Source: Bacteroidota bacterium (GTDB lineage Bacteria; Bacteroidota; Bacteroidia; Bacteroidales; NBLH01). From it: 64,000 bases of DNA. Made by a program: the position numbers and the translations under genes. The stretch is taken from positions 42,076 to 106,075 of the forward strand of contig JANYKN010000033.1 in assembly GCA_025361565.1 (NCBI GenBank). Direction: 5' to 3'. Positions 8,505-16,664 of the stretch are shown piece by piece (position 1 is the stretch's first letter; each line of letters begins with the position of its first letter). The notes below the pieces were generated by a model, which saw only the letters and a list, made by a program, of their open reading frames with translations, made no database searches and was not told where the DNA came from.

Positions 8505-8771
8505 ATGGATGCAGAACTTATCATTAAAAGATTGAGTGTGTTGCCTGAAAATTTACAGATCCAGGTTTTTGATTACATCGAATTTCTAATCAATCGGTAT
8601 TCAGAACTGAGTGATAAAGAAATTTCAGCGTATGAAAATGAAGAGCTTTCACTAGAATTAAAAACATTGCTTGAAGAACGTTTGGCTGAATATAAACAAA
8701 ATCCGCAAAATGTTATAACTTGGGATGAAGTAAAAGCCAAATTTAATACGAAATATGGTTATGAAATATAA
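8505..8771 (+). CDS. Antitoxin, addiction-module/DUF2281-like
   Basis: 88 residues. The N-terminal part (AELIIKRLSVLPENLQIQVF, then DYIEFLINRY) resembles DUF2281/VapB-like antitoxin N-termini, and the C-terminal part (LEERLAEYKQNPQNVITWDE, then VKAKF) is the toxin-binding signature of the RelE-type addiction-module antitoxin family. The gene overlaps the start of the ParE/RelE-like toxin gene, the classical order antitoxin-toxin. Such antitoxins usually repress their own operon; a TATTTTCG sequence at 8475-8482 may be a -7 element, with one mismatch to the consensus. Confidence 0.85.
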   Translation: MDAELIIKRLSVLPENLQIQVFDYIEFLINRYSELSDKEISAYENEELSLELKTLLEERLAEYKQNPQNVITWDEVKAKFNTKYGYEI

Positions 8772-9072
8772 GCTTGTTGTTACAAATGGAGCACAAAATG
8801 ATATTATTGAAGCATCTGGCTGGTATGAAGGCAAAAAAAAAGGATTAGGTAAATTATTGATTCTTTCTTTTGAAAAGTGCATTACTTTAATCATAAAAAA
8901 TCCATTTTCTTTTGCACTCATATATTTGCAAATAAGAAAAGCAAACTCCAAGAAATTTCCATATTCCCTTTTCTATATTATAAACGAAACAACAAGAATA
9001 GTGACTATTTTTGCAGTAATCCACAATAGCAGAAATGAAAACGCATGGAAAAACCGCAACAATGAATTCTAA
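8755..9072 (+). CDS. RelE/ParE-family toxin
   Basis: 105 residues, the usual size. It follows the family pattern closely: A-x-x-D-I-x-E-A near residue 13, the WYEGKKKGLG segment, IIKNPFSFAL, an IRKANSKKFPYSLFYII strand pair, and the C-terminal VTIFAVIHNSRNENAWKNR strand. Family members are ribosome-dependent mRNA endonucleases (RelE) or gyrase inhibitors (ParE); the sequence here looks closer to ParE, but the target cannot be assigned. The start is either the ATG at 8755 or the one at 8761 (MKYKLVV); both overlap the end of the antitoxin gene, which points to coupled translation. Confidence 0.87.
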   Translation: MVMKYKLVVTNGAQNDIIEASGWYEGKKKGLGKLLILSFEKCITLIIKNPFSFALIYLQIRKANSKKFPYSLFYIINETTRIVTIFAVIHNSRNENAWKNRNNEF

Positions 9073-9188
9073 AATGATAGGAATTAAGCTATAAATCTAC
9101 AACAAAGTTCACAATGCAAAGTCTTCATGCCAATTCTATTAATCTCATCTTCTATTAATTCCTCATCTTTTAGTTTTCCTTTAAATGC

Positions 9189-9221
9189 TTTGGGATAATT
9201 TCCCTTTTTAAGCTATCTTTG
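9189..9221 (+). promoter_or_regulatory. Bacteroidota-type promoter of rnr
   Basis: TTTG at 9189-9192, a 21-base spacer, and TATCTTTG at 9214-9221: both boxes match the Bacteroidota primary-sigma consensus TTTG / TAnnTTTG exactly at the accepted spacing. Transcription should start near 9228, which lies downstream of the TTG at 9219 and so rules it out as the translation start of rnr. Confidence 0.75.
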
Positions 9222-9269
9222 ACTATAAAACAAACCAGATTTGAAAAATCATTCCAAAAACACAATATA

Positions 9270-11447
9270 ATGGCAAAACATAAAAAGAAAAAAGAAAAAG
9301 GCTTGCCCGCATACAACAGTAAAACTTTGCACACTTTTCTGCTTAAAATTTTAAGGGACGATCCTACCAAATTGTTTAATTACAAGCAATTGGCCACCAA
9401 ACTCGATATCAAAGATTCGGGAACAAAAACCTTGATTTCGAAAGTGTTGTACGAAATGGTTGAAGAAGGTAAGCTTGAAGAGGTTTACACGGGAAAATTC
9501 AAGTTTGTATCCGCAGGTGCATTTATTACCGGAATTGTGGATATGACCAAGCGTGGTGCTGCTTTCATTGTTTCGGACGATATGAAGGACGATGTTTTTA
9601 TATCGCAACCCAATTTAAACCACGCTTTGCATGGCGACGAAGTTAAGGTTTATCTTTATGCCCAACGAAAAAACAAGCAACCTGAAGGTGAAGTGGTTGA
9701 AATAATTAAAGCCGCCAAATCCACTTTTGTAGGTATTCTTGAAATTTCGAGAAATTTTGCTTTTTTGCTTACCGAAGGTAAAAATATGCCCTATGATATT
9801 TTTATCCCAATGGGTAAACTTAATGGTGCCGAAAATGGCGACAAAGCCATTTGCAAGATTACCGAATGGCCCAAAGACGCCAAAAACCCTATTGGCGAAA
9901 TAGTTGAAGTGCTCGGTAAACCAGGTAACAACGATGTGGAAATGCATGCAATACTTGCCGAATTTGAATTGCCTTTTAAATTCCCTGAAAGTATCAATGC
10001 CGAAGCGGAAAAAATACCTGCCGAAATTACCGAAACAGAAATTAAAAACCGAAGGGATTTTAGGGATATCCTAACCATTACAATTGATCCGGAGGATGCC
10101 AAAGATTTTGACGATGCACTTTCGTTCAGAAAACTGGACAACGGAAACTACGAAATTGGCGTTCACATTGCCGATGTTTCACATTATGTAACGCAAAGCA
10201 CCATACTTGACGAGGAAGCCTTTTCGCGAGGAACTTCTGTGTATTTGGTGGATAGGGTAGTTCCGATGTTGCCCGAGCGATTATCGAACAATATATGCTC
10301 TTTGAGGCCAAATGAGGATAAACTAACATTTTCGGCAGTTTTTGAAATGGACGAAAATGCCGATATTTTGAACCAATGGATTGGCAAGACCATCATCAAT
10401 TCGAACCGAAGGTTTTCATACGATGAAGTGCAAACCATGATTGAAGGTGCCGATGGCGATTTTAAAGAAGAAATACTCCTTTTCAATGGTTTGGCGCAGA
10501 AATTAAGGGGCTACCGATACAAAAGAGGATCCATTTCGTTCGATAAAATTGAAGTAAAATTTCATATCGATGAAAACGGGAAACCTTTGGATGTTTATTT
10601 CAAAGAATCGAAAGAATCACACAAATTGATTGAAGAATTTATGCTATTGGCAAATAAAAAAGTGGCCGAATTAATTGGTAAACCCAAAGCAAATGAGCTT
10701 GTTAAAACCTTTGTTTATCGTGTACACGATGAACCGGATTTGGAAAAATTGAACGTTTTTTCAAATTTTATTAAACGATATGGCTATCAGATAAGCCTGA
10801 AAAGCAACAAAGAAATTGCCAGTTCAATAAACAGTTTGCTTGAATCTGTAAAAGGAAAAGCGGAGCAAGATGTGATTGAAAATTTAGCCATCCGATCCAT
10901 GGCAAAAGCAGTTTATGACGTGAAAAACATTGGACATTATGGACTTGCATTTGAGTATTATACACATTTTACATCACCAATACGCCGTTATCCGGATTTG
11001 ATGGTTCACCGTTTGCTCTATTCATACCTAAACAACGGAAAATCAGCCAACAACAGCGAATATGCCAAATATTGCAAGCACAGTTCAAACATGGAGAACA
11101 AAGCGGCCCAGGCCGAAAGGGCTTCGATAAAATACAAGCAAGTTGAATTTATGCAAGACAAGTTGGGCCATATTTTTGATGGCGTGGTGTCGGGCATCAC
11201 AGAATGGGGAATGTATGTTGAAATTATAGAAACAAGGGTTGAAGGTATGATTTCGTTAAAAGATCTGGACGACGATTATTACACTTTCGACGAGAAGAAT
11301 TTCTATATCATTGGAAAGAAAAAGAAAAAGAAATTTCAATTGGGCGACAAGCTTAAAGTTCAGATTATCAGAACAAACCTGGCCAAAAAGCAAATTGACA
11401 TGATGTTGGTGGAGGAAAAAATGGAAGTTGGGAAAAAGAAAAAGTAA
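9270..11447 (+). CDS. rnr: Ribonuclease R
   Basis: 3'-5' exoribonuclease of the RNB (RNase II) family that degrades structured RNA. I start at the ATG at 9270 (MAKHKKKKEKGLP), giving 725 residues; the longer open frame begins at a TTG inside the promoter. Order of domains: basic N-terminus, HTH-like segment with LFNYKQLATKLDIKDSGTKT, cold-shock OB folds, RNB catalytic domain with TIDPEDAKDFDDALSF (the Asp residues that bind the catalytic Mg2+) and FTSPIRRYPDLMVHR, then an S1 domain (DGVVSGITEWGMYVEI) and a Lys-rich tail. Single-gene transcript with its own promoter. Confidence 0.96.
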   Translation: MAKHKKKKEKGLPAYNSKTLHTFLLKILRDDPTKLFNYKQLATKLDIKDSGTKTLISKVLYEMVEEGKLEEVYTGKFKFVSAGAFITGIVDMTKRGAAFIVSDDMKDDVFISQPNLNHALHGDEVKVYLYAQRKNKQPEGEVVEIIKAAKSTFVGILEISRNFAFLLTEGKNMPYDIFIPMGKLNGAENGDKAICKITEWPKDAKNPIGEIVEVLGKPGNNDVEMHAILAEFELPFKFPESINAEAEKIPAEITETEIKNRRDFRDILTITIDPEDAKDFDDALSFRKLDNGNYEIGVHIADVSHYVTQSTILDEEAFSRGTSVYLVDRVVPMLPERLSNNICSLRPNEDKLTFSAVFEMDENADILNQWIGKTIINSNRRFSYDEVQTMIEGADGDFKEEILLFNGLAQKLRGYRYKRGSISFDKIEVKFHIDENGKPLDVYFKESKESHKLIEEFMLLANKKVAELIGKPKANELVKTFVYRVHDEPDLEKLNVFSNFIKRYGYQISLKSNKEIASSINSLLESVKGKAEQDVIENLAIRSMAKAVYDVKNIGHYGLAFEYYTHFTSPIRRYPDLMVHRLLYSYLNNGKSANNSEYAKYCKHSSNMENKAAQAERASIKYKQVEFMQDKLGHIFDGVVSGITEWGMYVEIIETRVEGMISLKDLDDDYYTFDEKNFYIIGKKKKKKFQLGDKLKVQIIRTNLAKKQIDMMLVEEKMEVGKKKK

Positions 11448-11458
11448 AGAAATAAAAT

Positions 11459-11530
11459 CTTGTCAGCGTTTTTAATTAAATGGAAATGTTATCGAAATTC
11501 CTTATCATTTTCAAAATAAACGCTGGCAAG
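11459..11530. terminator. Candidate bidirectional terminator between rnr and the secreted operon
   Basis: CTTGTCAGCGTTT at 11459-11471 pairs with AAACGCTGGCAAG at 11518-11530 (13 pairs, one of them G-U) around a 46-base loop, with T runs beyond the arms. It lies between the convergent genes rnr and 11549-12142. The loop is long for an intrinsic terminator, so this call is moderate. Confidence 0.45.
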
Positions 11531-11548
11531 GTTTTTCCTGTAATTGGC

Positions 11549-12142
11549 TCACCTAATCAAATGTAAAAAACCCTTAACATCCACAGGTCCTGAACCTATT
11601 TGGTAAGAAATTACATAATAATACACCCCGGGATAGGAAGGTTGTCCTTTGCTGCGCCCATCCCACGAATTATTGATTTGATGGCTTTCAAATACCTTAA
11701 TGCCAGTTCGCGTATAAATTGAAATCCTATAATTTGACAAACTATTTATGGGATTGATTACGAAATAATCGTTTATGCCATCCTCGTTTGGGGTAAAAAC
11801 ATTTGGAATCACCAATTCTATTACATTGTTAATTGGCTCTATCACCATTATCTGTGCAATATACATTTCGCCGGTGCAGCCTGAATTTGTGGTTTCGTAT
11901 ACGGACAATTCAAATATTCCGGTTTCATCTTTCCACTGCAGCATTACGCTGTCGGAGTTTGTTGGGTTTTCCGACAATATTTCTGCATTTTCAACCTGAA
12001 AAACCAATTGTGTGGCCATGTTTTTGTTCAAAATATGATATACCGCTGTTTCATTGGTTTGGCAAGTATCCATAACTTGCGAAATCAGCGATTTGGAAGT
12101 TAAAACCAACAAAATCAGCAACATATATTTTAAACCTTTCAT
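11549..12142 (-). CDS. Secreted protein with T9SS/gliding-motility C-terminal sorting domain
   Basis: 197 residues. Signal peptide MKGLKYMLLILLVLTSKSLIS is followed by one degenerate PKD-like beta domain (about residues 25-105) and a C-terminal domain of the gliding-motility-associated type (TIGR04131/CHU_C): VIPNVFTPNEDGINDYFVI, then YRISIYTRTGIKVF, NNSWDGRS and PGVYYYVI. This domain directs export through the type IX secretion system and surface attachment. Its start overlaps the stop of the upstream gene by four bases (ATGA), so it is the last gene of a three-gene operon. No PorP/SprF-like partner is adjacent, although such proteins often are. Confidence 0.88.
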   Translation of the reverse strand: MKGLKYMLLILLVLTSKSLISQVMDTCQTNETAVYHILNKNMATQLVFQVENAEILSENPTNSDSVMLQWKDETGIFELSVYETTNSGCTGEMYIAQIMVIEPINNVIELVIPNVFTPNEDGINDYFVINPINSLSNYRISIYTRTGIKVFESHQINNSWDGRSKGQPSYPGVYYYVISYQIGSGPVDVKGFLHLIR

Positions 12143-12762
12143 TTGCGGATGATTTGAAGTGGGTTAAGTGAGGATAAAACGGTGATGGTTGCTGTTCCAA
12201 TTACTGGGTTATCGATACCCAACTTATCTTTTAGGCTTATCAATTCATAAACCGTTGTAATTGTTAGCGATGTTGCCGGAATAGTAAAACTATTGCCGCT
12301 TGTTACAATCTGCGTTTGTTCTATTCCATTTTTTTTATAAACTATTGTAAATGGGGCTATTCCGGTTAATGTAAAAGTTACCTCGCTTCCGTCATTTTCC
12401 TTGCAAAGTGAAGTATTTCCGTTTATAGTGGCTGTTGGGCGTGCAAAACGCCGTACTGTCAATTTTGAAGTATCGCTTTTACAGCCCCCCGGATTGGTTT
12501 CAACGACCCAAAGTGTGTCTGTGCCAACGGTGTTTATCCACTGAACGTTGATACTGTCTGTATTTTGGCCTGAAATGATTTTGCCTCCTGAACTTTTTAT
12601 TCCCCATACAAATGTTGACCCGCTTGGTGGATTTGATATTTTGTAATAATCCGTGGAACCTGCGCATACACTATCCGGACTGGAGGTGGTTTGTGCCAAA
12701 ACCGCAAGCGTGTTTAACCAAAATACTAGAAATAATAGAACAATGAATTTTACCATACTCAT
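12139..12762 (-). CDS. Secreted protein with PKD-like/Ig-like domains
   Basis: 207 residues with signal peptide (hydrophobic IVLLFLVFWLNTLAVLA, cleavage after AQ). Two PKD-like beta domains follow: the first from PDSVCAGSTDYYKISNPPSG to the WVVETNPGGC strand, the second from PTATINGNTSLCKENDGS to about residue 195. Cys residues placed as in the PKD-like repeats of Bacteroidota surface proteins are seen. There is no sorting domain of its own, and the protein ends soon after the second domain (LNPLQIIRK), so it may stay attached through its operon partners. Start is one base after the beta-helix gene stops; its end overlaps the next gene by four bases. Confidence 0.8.
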   Translation of the reverse strand: MSMVKFIVLLFLVFWLNTLAVLAQTTSSPDSVCAGSTDYYKISNPPSGSTFVWGIKSSGGKIISGQNTDSINVQWINTVGTDTLWVVETNPGGCKSDTSKLTVRRFARPTATINGNTSLCKENDGSEVTFTLTGIAPFTIVYKKNGIEQTQIVTSGNSFTIPATSLTITTVYELISLKDKLGIDNPVIGTATITVLSSLNPLQIIRK

Positions 12763-12763
12763 G

Positions 12764-14569
12764 TTAATTATGTGTAATGGTTGAAATAATTGGCTTTTGG
12801 CTGATTACAACTTGCCTGTTTACCGTTTGTTGCTGGCCACCAGTATAGGTAACAGTTAAGCTAACATTATATATACCTGAACTTACATAACTGTGGTTTG
12901 GATTGAATTCGGTCGATGTTTGGCCATCGCCAAAGGCCCAAAGTGCTGATTGAATATTAATTAAATTATAAATTTGAAAAATAACTTTTTCACCCAAACA
13001 GACCTTGGAAAAAGTAAATTCAATCAAATTGTTAAATTCATCAGCACCTGCATCAGGGGCATCCACATTTCGAGTTTCACCATGAATGTCGGTAAGAATA
13101 TTTAATGAGCTGCCAATATCGTTCGAATTTAATATGTCTAAATCTAGCTCCGAAATAAAAGAAGGATTTATAAATTCCGATTGTAAATTTTGAGTCGGAT
13201 AATCCGAAATCCATTGCGCTATAGTAGAATAATTTTGACCATTGGAAAAAGCTAAATAATCTGTATCATGGTTTGACGAAAAGTAAATATTGTTGTTGAA
13301 CTTTTCAAAAGGTTGTCCTTCTGCATTGAAAAAAGCATATCCACCCGATAAAATTTCGGAATTTTCTTTTTCACCCAATGCTGTCCAAAGAATATTGTTC
13401 CGAAAATCTATGTTGGAGTTTGCAGAATTGATGTATAAAGCAGCGGAATATGAATTAGTTGCGGCTGAAAGACCATTTTGTATATCTTGGGTTATATAAA
13501 CAGAGTTGTGATAAAATTGTGCTGGGGAATTTATATTTGAAATATACAAACCAGTATTTAATATTCCGCCCGCTATATGAAAAATCATATTGTTTTGTAA
13601 TCGGACTCCCGCATTATCTATTCGGATACCCGCACATACGGGGATTGTTGGATTTCCAATAATGTCATAAATCCTGTTATTCTCAATTAAACAATCGCTA
13701 GCCTGAATTTTTGATAAGTATATTCCATAAGTATTGGCATTGAAAACATAATTATTGCCAATTAATATCGTATTATAAAGTACATTAGTTTCTAAATTTA
13801 AATACACCCCACAAACATTTGCCGAAATGCTATTGTCCATCAAATAAACATCCCCTCGGGTATTTAATTCAATTCCATTTGAAGCAATATTGTCGATCTT
13901 GTTTTCTGAAATTGATACAGTACCACCATTTAATCCGTATTCAAATATTTCGTAGCCTTTTGTGCAATTTGATATGTAAATGTTTTCAGAAAATAAAGTG
14001 CATGCAGTGGCGCGCACATCAATAGCCGCAGCTCTTTTGTTCGATATTATATTACAATTTCGTATATCAACTTGATGAATAATATAACCATTTGGCATGT
14101 CTTCAAGACTACCGATTAATATATTTGAATGATAACCTTTATTAAGAAAACTTAAAGTACTTTCAAAAGTTAGATTTCGAGTATTTGTTCCATTGTTTGA
14201 ACCATCTATTATGAAGTCCATTGCAGTAATTCTAAAAAAATATTCGCCAAATCCATCAAATACATTAGACCCTCGTATTTTGGCATTCACTCCTGTTGCG
14301 GGTTTCAATACAACATATGAAGTCGCATTTTCGCCTGGACAATGTTTTACACAAATACCACTTTCTTCGTAAAGAGTATCTATAAGTAAAAAATAAACAA
14401 GCTCATTTCCTATAATTCCAACATTGTTAAGATGGTTTACTGCATTTGATATAGTATTAAAAGGTTCTGGTTGGGCTGCTCCAATTAAATATGTTCCACT
14501 AAGTTGAGAATAGGAACTATTAAATATAAAAAGCATCAAAATTGAAAAGATGATTTTCTTAACTTGCAT
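12764..14569 (-). CDS. Secreted right-handed beta-helix protein with C-terminal PKD domain
   Basis: 601 residues from the ATG at 14569 (MQVKKIIFSILMLFIFN, a signal peptide); the frame is open to 14596, but that start would bury the signal peptide. The mature N-terminus (LSGTYLIGAAQPEPFNTISN) is typical of Bacteroidota surface beta-helix proteins. Residues about 60-480 hold many short Asn/Ile-rich coils of the parallel beta-helix type (for example NNRIYDII, ENKIDNIASNGIEL). Residues about 510-600 form a PKD domain (WAFGDGQTSTEFNPNHSYVS). First gene of the three-gene secreted operon. The product is probably a surface-exposed adhesin or carbohydrate-binding protein; no catalytic residues can be named. 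Confidence 0.85.
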   Translation of the reverse strand: MQVKKIIFSILMLFIFNSSYSQLSGTYLIGAAQPEPFNTISNAVNHLNNVGIIGNELVYFLLIDTLYEESGICVKHCPGENATSYVVLKPATGVNAKIRGSNVFDGFGEYFFRITAMDFIIDGSNNGTNTRNLTFESTLSFLNKGYHSNILIGSLEDMPNGYIIHQVDIRNCNIISNKRAAAIDVRATACTLFSENIYISNCTKGYEIFEYGLNGGTVSISENKIDNIASNGIELNTRGDVYLMDNSISANVCGVYLNLETNVLYNTILIGNNYVFNANTYGIYLSKIQASDCLIENNRIYDIIGNPTIPVCAGIRIDNAGVRLQNNMIFHIAGGILNTGLYISNINSPAQFYHNSVYITQDIQNGLSAATNSYSAALYINSANSNIDFRNNILWTALGEKENSEILSGGYAFFNAEGQPFEKFNNNIYFSSNHDTDYLAFSNGQNYSTIAQWISDYPTQNLQSEFINPSFISELDLDILNSNDIGSSLNILTDIHGETRNVDAPDAGADEFNNLIEFTFSKVCLGEKVIFQIYNLINIQSALWAFGDGQTSTEFNPNHSYVSSGIYNVSLTVTYTGGQQQTVNRQVVISQKPIISTITHN

Positions 14570-14659
14570 TTTATAGATAAAATCAAATTGCGACATATGT
14601 AGGACCGCTGAATAAACTGGGATGGTTATTTAAAATATCCACCCCAATTTATAAAAAGG

Positions 14660-15583
14660 TTATTGATAAATAGGTTCGAAAACATAACGAACAGAAAATC
14701 CAAAAGCATCGGAATGACCGACATTGATATAGGCAGAATGATCATCCACTTCACCCGCAATGCTTAATGGGTAATGGGCTCCTGTTACAGCAAGTTCAGC
14801 AGTCCAAAATTGACCTTTTTGATTTAACTGATAGTATTGATTGGATCCGGTAGGGTATGTATCTCGCCATCCTGCTAGTGAAGGATATGCTTTGGTATAA
14901 TCACCAAAAGCCTCTTCCCTACCTGCAAGGAATGCATCATAATAAAATTTAGGATTGGCATTATTGGGATCAAATAATGGATCAGAAGGGTTCGTTCCAT
15001 TTGAAGGTAAATTGCCAATTACAGTAGATTCAAATAAATCTTTTATGTCTTGAAATTTAGGTAACCTTCCATAAACTGTATATATTGGTGAGCTAGGAAC
15101 ACCATTAACTATCCTTGGAAGTTTCATATAGATTCTATTTGTAGCAGCAACTGAACTTGCCATAGTCCAGGTATAGAGCCTGCCATAGGTTGCCAAATTA
15201 GATGTGTTATTGCCATAGGTATAACATCCTGAGCCTGTATTATACTTGTAGTTGTCAATCATAATCCAAAAATACCTGCCATCGGGTCGTACAACCTTAA
15301 TTACCCTATAACTGTTTGCAGCAGTTGTATATGGATAATCTTTAATAATTTGTTGTTCGATATTCGTCCCACTTGATGTTTCATCTGTAAAGAGCCCTTT
15401 CAAATTATTTTTGGGGAGGTTGAAAATCATGGTCTGCCCATCGATAACTGCAGGTTTTTGGACATCTCCCGATAATACAACTTCAGTATTTTCGGACAAT
15501 TTATTCAAATCGTCTTTTTCGCACCCTGTCATCAAAGCAGCCAGGAGTGCAAATGCTGCAAAAAATTTTGATAATTGTTTCAT
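14660..15583 (-). CDS. FISUMP-type lipoprotein
   Basis: 307 residues. Lipoprotein signal with lipobox LMTGC (Cys at residue 21) and an acidic residue pair after it (EKDD), a pattern common for surface-exported Bacteroidota lipoproteins. The C-terminal two thirds show marks of the Fibrobacter-succinogenes-major-paralogous (FISUMP) domain: YGRLYTWTMAS, an alternating Gly/Asn-rich region, and DAFGFSVRYVFEP near the end. Function unknown; these proteins are predicted to be surface-exposed. It lies 90 bases upstream of the beta-helix operon on the same strand and could share its transcript. The divergent LuxR-type regulator at 15873 is a candidate controller (inference from position). Confidence 0.72.
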   Translation of the reverse strand: MKQLSKFFAAFALLAALMTGCEKDDLNKLSENTEVVLSGDVQKPAVIDGQTMIFNLPKNNLKGLFTDETSSGTNIEQQIIKDYPYTTAANSYRVIKVVRPDGRYFWIMIDNYKYNTGSGCYTYGNNTSNLATYGRLYTWTMASSVAATNRIYMKLPRIVNGVPSSPIYTVYGRLPKFQDIKDLFESTVIGNLPSNGTNPSDPLFDPNNANPKFYYDAFLAGREEAFGDYTKAYPSLAGWRDTYPTGSNQYYQLNQKGQFWTAELAVTGAHYPLSIAGEVDDHSAYINVGHSDAFGFSVRYVFEPIYQ

Positions 15584-15656
15584 AAAATTAATAGTTTTAA
15601 AAGTTTACAATAAATTATTAATTTTACAGAGGCCAAAAGCCAAGGTAAAGTAGGGT

Positions 15657-15690
15657 CATCCGGTATCAAGTTTTCAGGTTAAGCCGGATG
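15657..15690. other. Hairpin in the 5' region of the FISUMP lipoprotein gene
   Basis: CATCCGG at 15657-15663 and CCGGATG at 15684-15690 form a 7-base GC-rich stem with a 20-base loop, within an otherwise AT-rich divergent spacer of 289 bases. It could be a leader structure or a regulator site between the lipoprotein and LuxR-type genes. No T run is adjacent in either direction, so I do not call it a terminator. Confidence 0.35.
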
Positions 15691-15872
15691 CCTATTTTTA
15701 TCCTACATGCACAAATGTACAAAAGTATTTTCCATAAAAAAATAATCCCCCGGGGATCAATTTTTGTTTATTTGGAGGTTTTTAACGCTAATGTTTTGAA
15801 TATCAATTGTGAAAAATTTTCAATTTTATCAAAAATACATATCGATCATAAACCTAATCAATCCAAAACCCA

Positions 15873-16604
15873 ATGACTATAAAAGCAGAAGACTTTATAC
15901 TTAAGCAAGGTATAAAAATGGAAGATATTGACTATCAACAAGCTGAAGAACTGGTTCGTCAGATAAAAATCTTTGAACTGATAAGCCAGCAATGCTACAC
16001 TGTTTTTGATTATTACAAAAACGAGTTTTACTATATTACTGAAGGGACAGATTTTTTTTCGCCAAAGTTCCATTTAGGCAATCAAAGCTACAATTTGTTA
16101 ATCGACAATTTCGATGAAGAAGACCTGGTACTGATGCAAAGCATACAAAAAAGGGCATTCCAATTCCTTCAAAATCAAAATGAAATTGAGCGAACAAAAT
16201 TTATTTTTTCTGTGATTGTGCGGATGAATTGCAATGGAAAAAAAGTAGACACGAACTATCGCGTAAAACCTCAATTGCTTGATAAAAAGGGAAATATTTG
16301 GCTTAGCCTTGCAGTTTTGGCCAAAGCAGAGGTATTTACAAAACCACAGGTTATAAACATCGAAACCAAGGAGTTACATCTATATAAGCCGTTAAAGGTG
16401 GATGACTTAATCAAACATACTAAGCAGGAGGTTCAAATACTTCAATATATGTCAAATGGCTTGAGCGAAGAAAAAATATGCAGCAAACTGAAAATAAAAT
16501 CACCTACCTACAAGCGGCACAGGCGCAATATTTATAATAAACTTGGGGCAGATACCAAGTTAAGCGCCATTAATAGGGCTTTTATTTTTGGGATGATAAA
16601 ATAA
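15873..16604 (+). CDS. LuxR-type transcriptional regulator with N-terminal sensory region
   Basis: 243 residues. The C-terminal 65 residues are a LuxR/GerE helix-turn-helix: TKQEVQILQYMSNGLSEEKI, then SPTYKRHRRNIYNKLGA as the recognition helix region, and KLSAINRAFIFGMI at the end. The N-terminal 160 residues resemble the PAS-like sensor found in many Bacteroidota LuxR regulators (FDYYKNEFYYITEG, then a beta-rich core). There is no receiver domain with a phospho-acceptor Asp that I can identify, so it probably senses a ligand or partner directly. Its neighbours are the divergent FISUMP lipoprotein and, convergently, carB. Confidence 0.82.
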   Translation: MTIKAEDFILKQGIKMEDIDYQQAEELVRQIKIFELISQQCYTVFDYYKNEFYYITEGTDFFSPKFHLGNQSYNLLIDNFDEEDLVLMQSIQKRAFQFLQNQNEIERTKFIFSVIVRMNCNGKKVDTNYRVKPQLLDKKGNIWLSLAVLAKAEVFTKPQVINIETKELHLYKPLKVDDLIKHTKQEVQILQYMSNGLSEEKICSKLKIKSPTYKRHRRNIYNKLGADTKLSAINRAFIFGMIK

Positions 16605-16622
16605 TAATAGTTGAGAATAAAA

Positions 16623-16663
16623 AATAAAGCCCTGTCGATAAAATTTGTTGACAGGGCTTTATT
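16623..16663. terminator. Bidirectional terminator between luxR-type gene and carB
   Basis: Perfect 14-base inverted repeat: AATAAAGCCCTGTC at 16623-16636 and GACAGGGCTTTATT at 16650-16663, 13-base loop. The GC core (GCCCTGTC) is flanked by A-rich and T-rich arms, so it can stop transcription from both the LuxR-type gene and carB. The carB stop codon lies two bases beyond the right arm. Confidence 0.87.
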
Positions 16664-16664
16664 A

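Noticed and set aside
12139..14569. Frameshifted single surface protein gene instead of three genes
   Set aside because: Each of the three frames begins with its own signal peptide and an ATG, and the junctions are typical of coupled genes rather than frameshifts.
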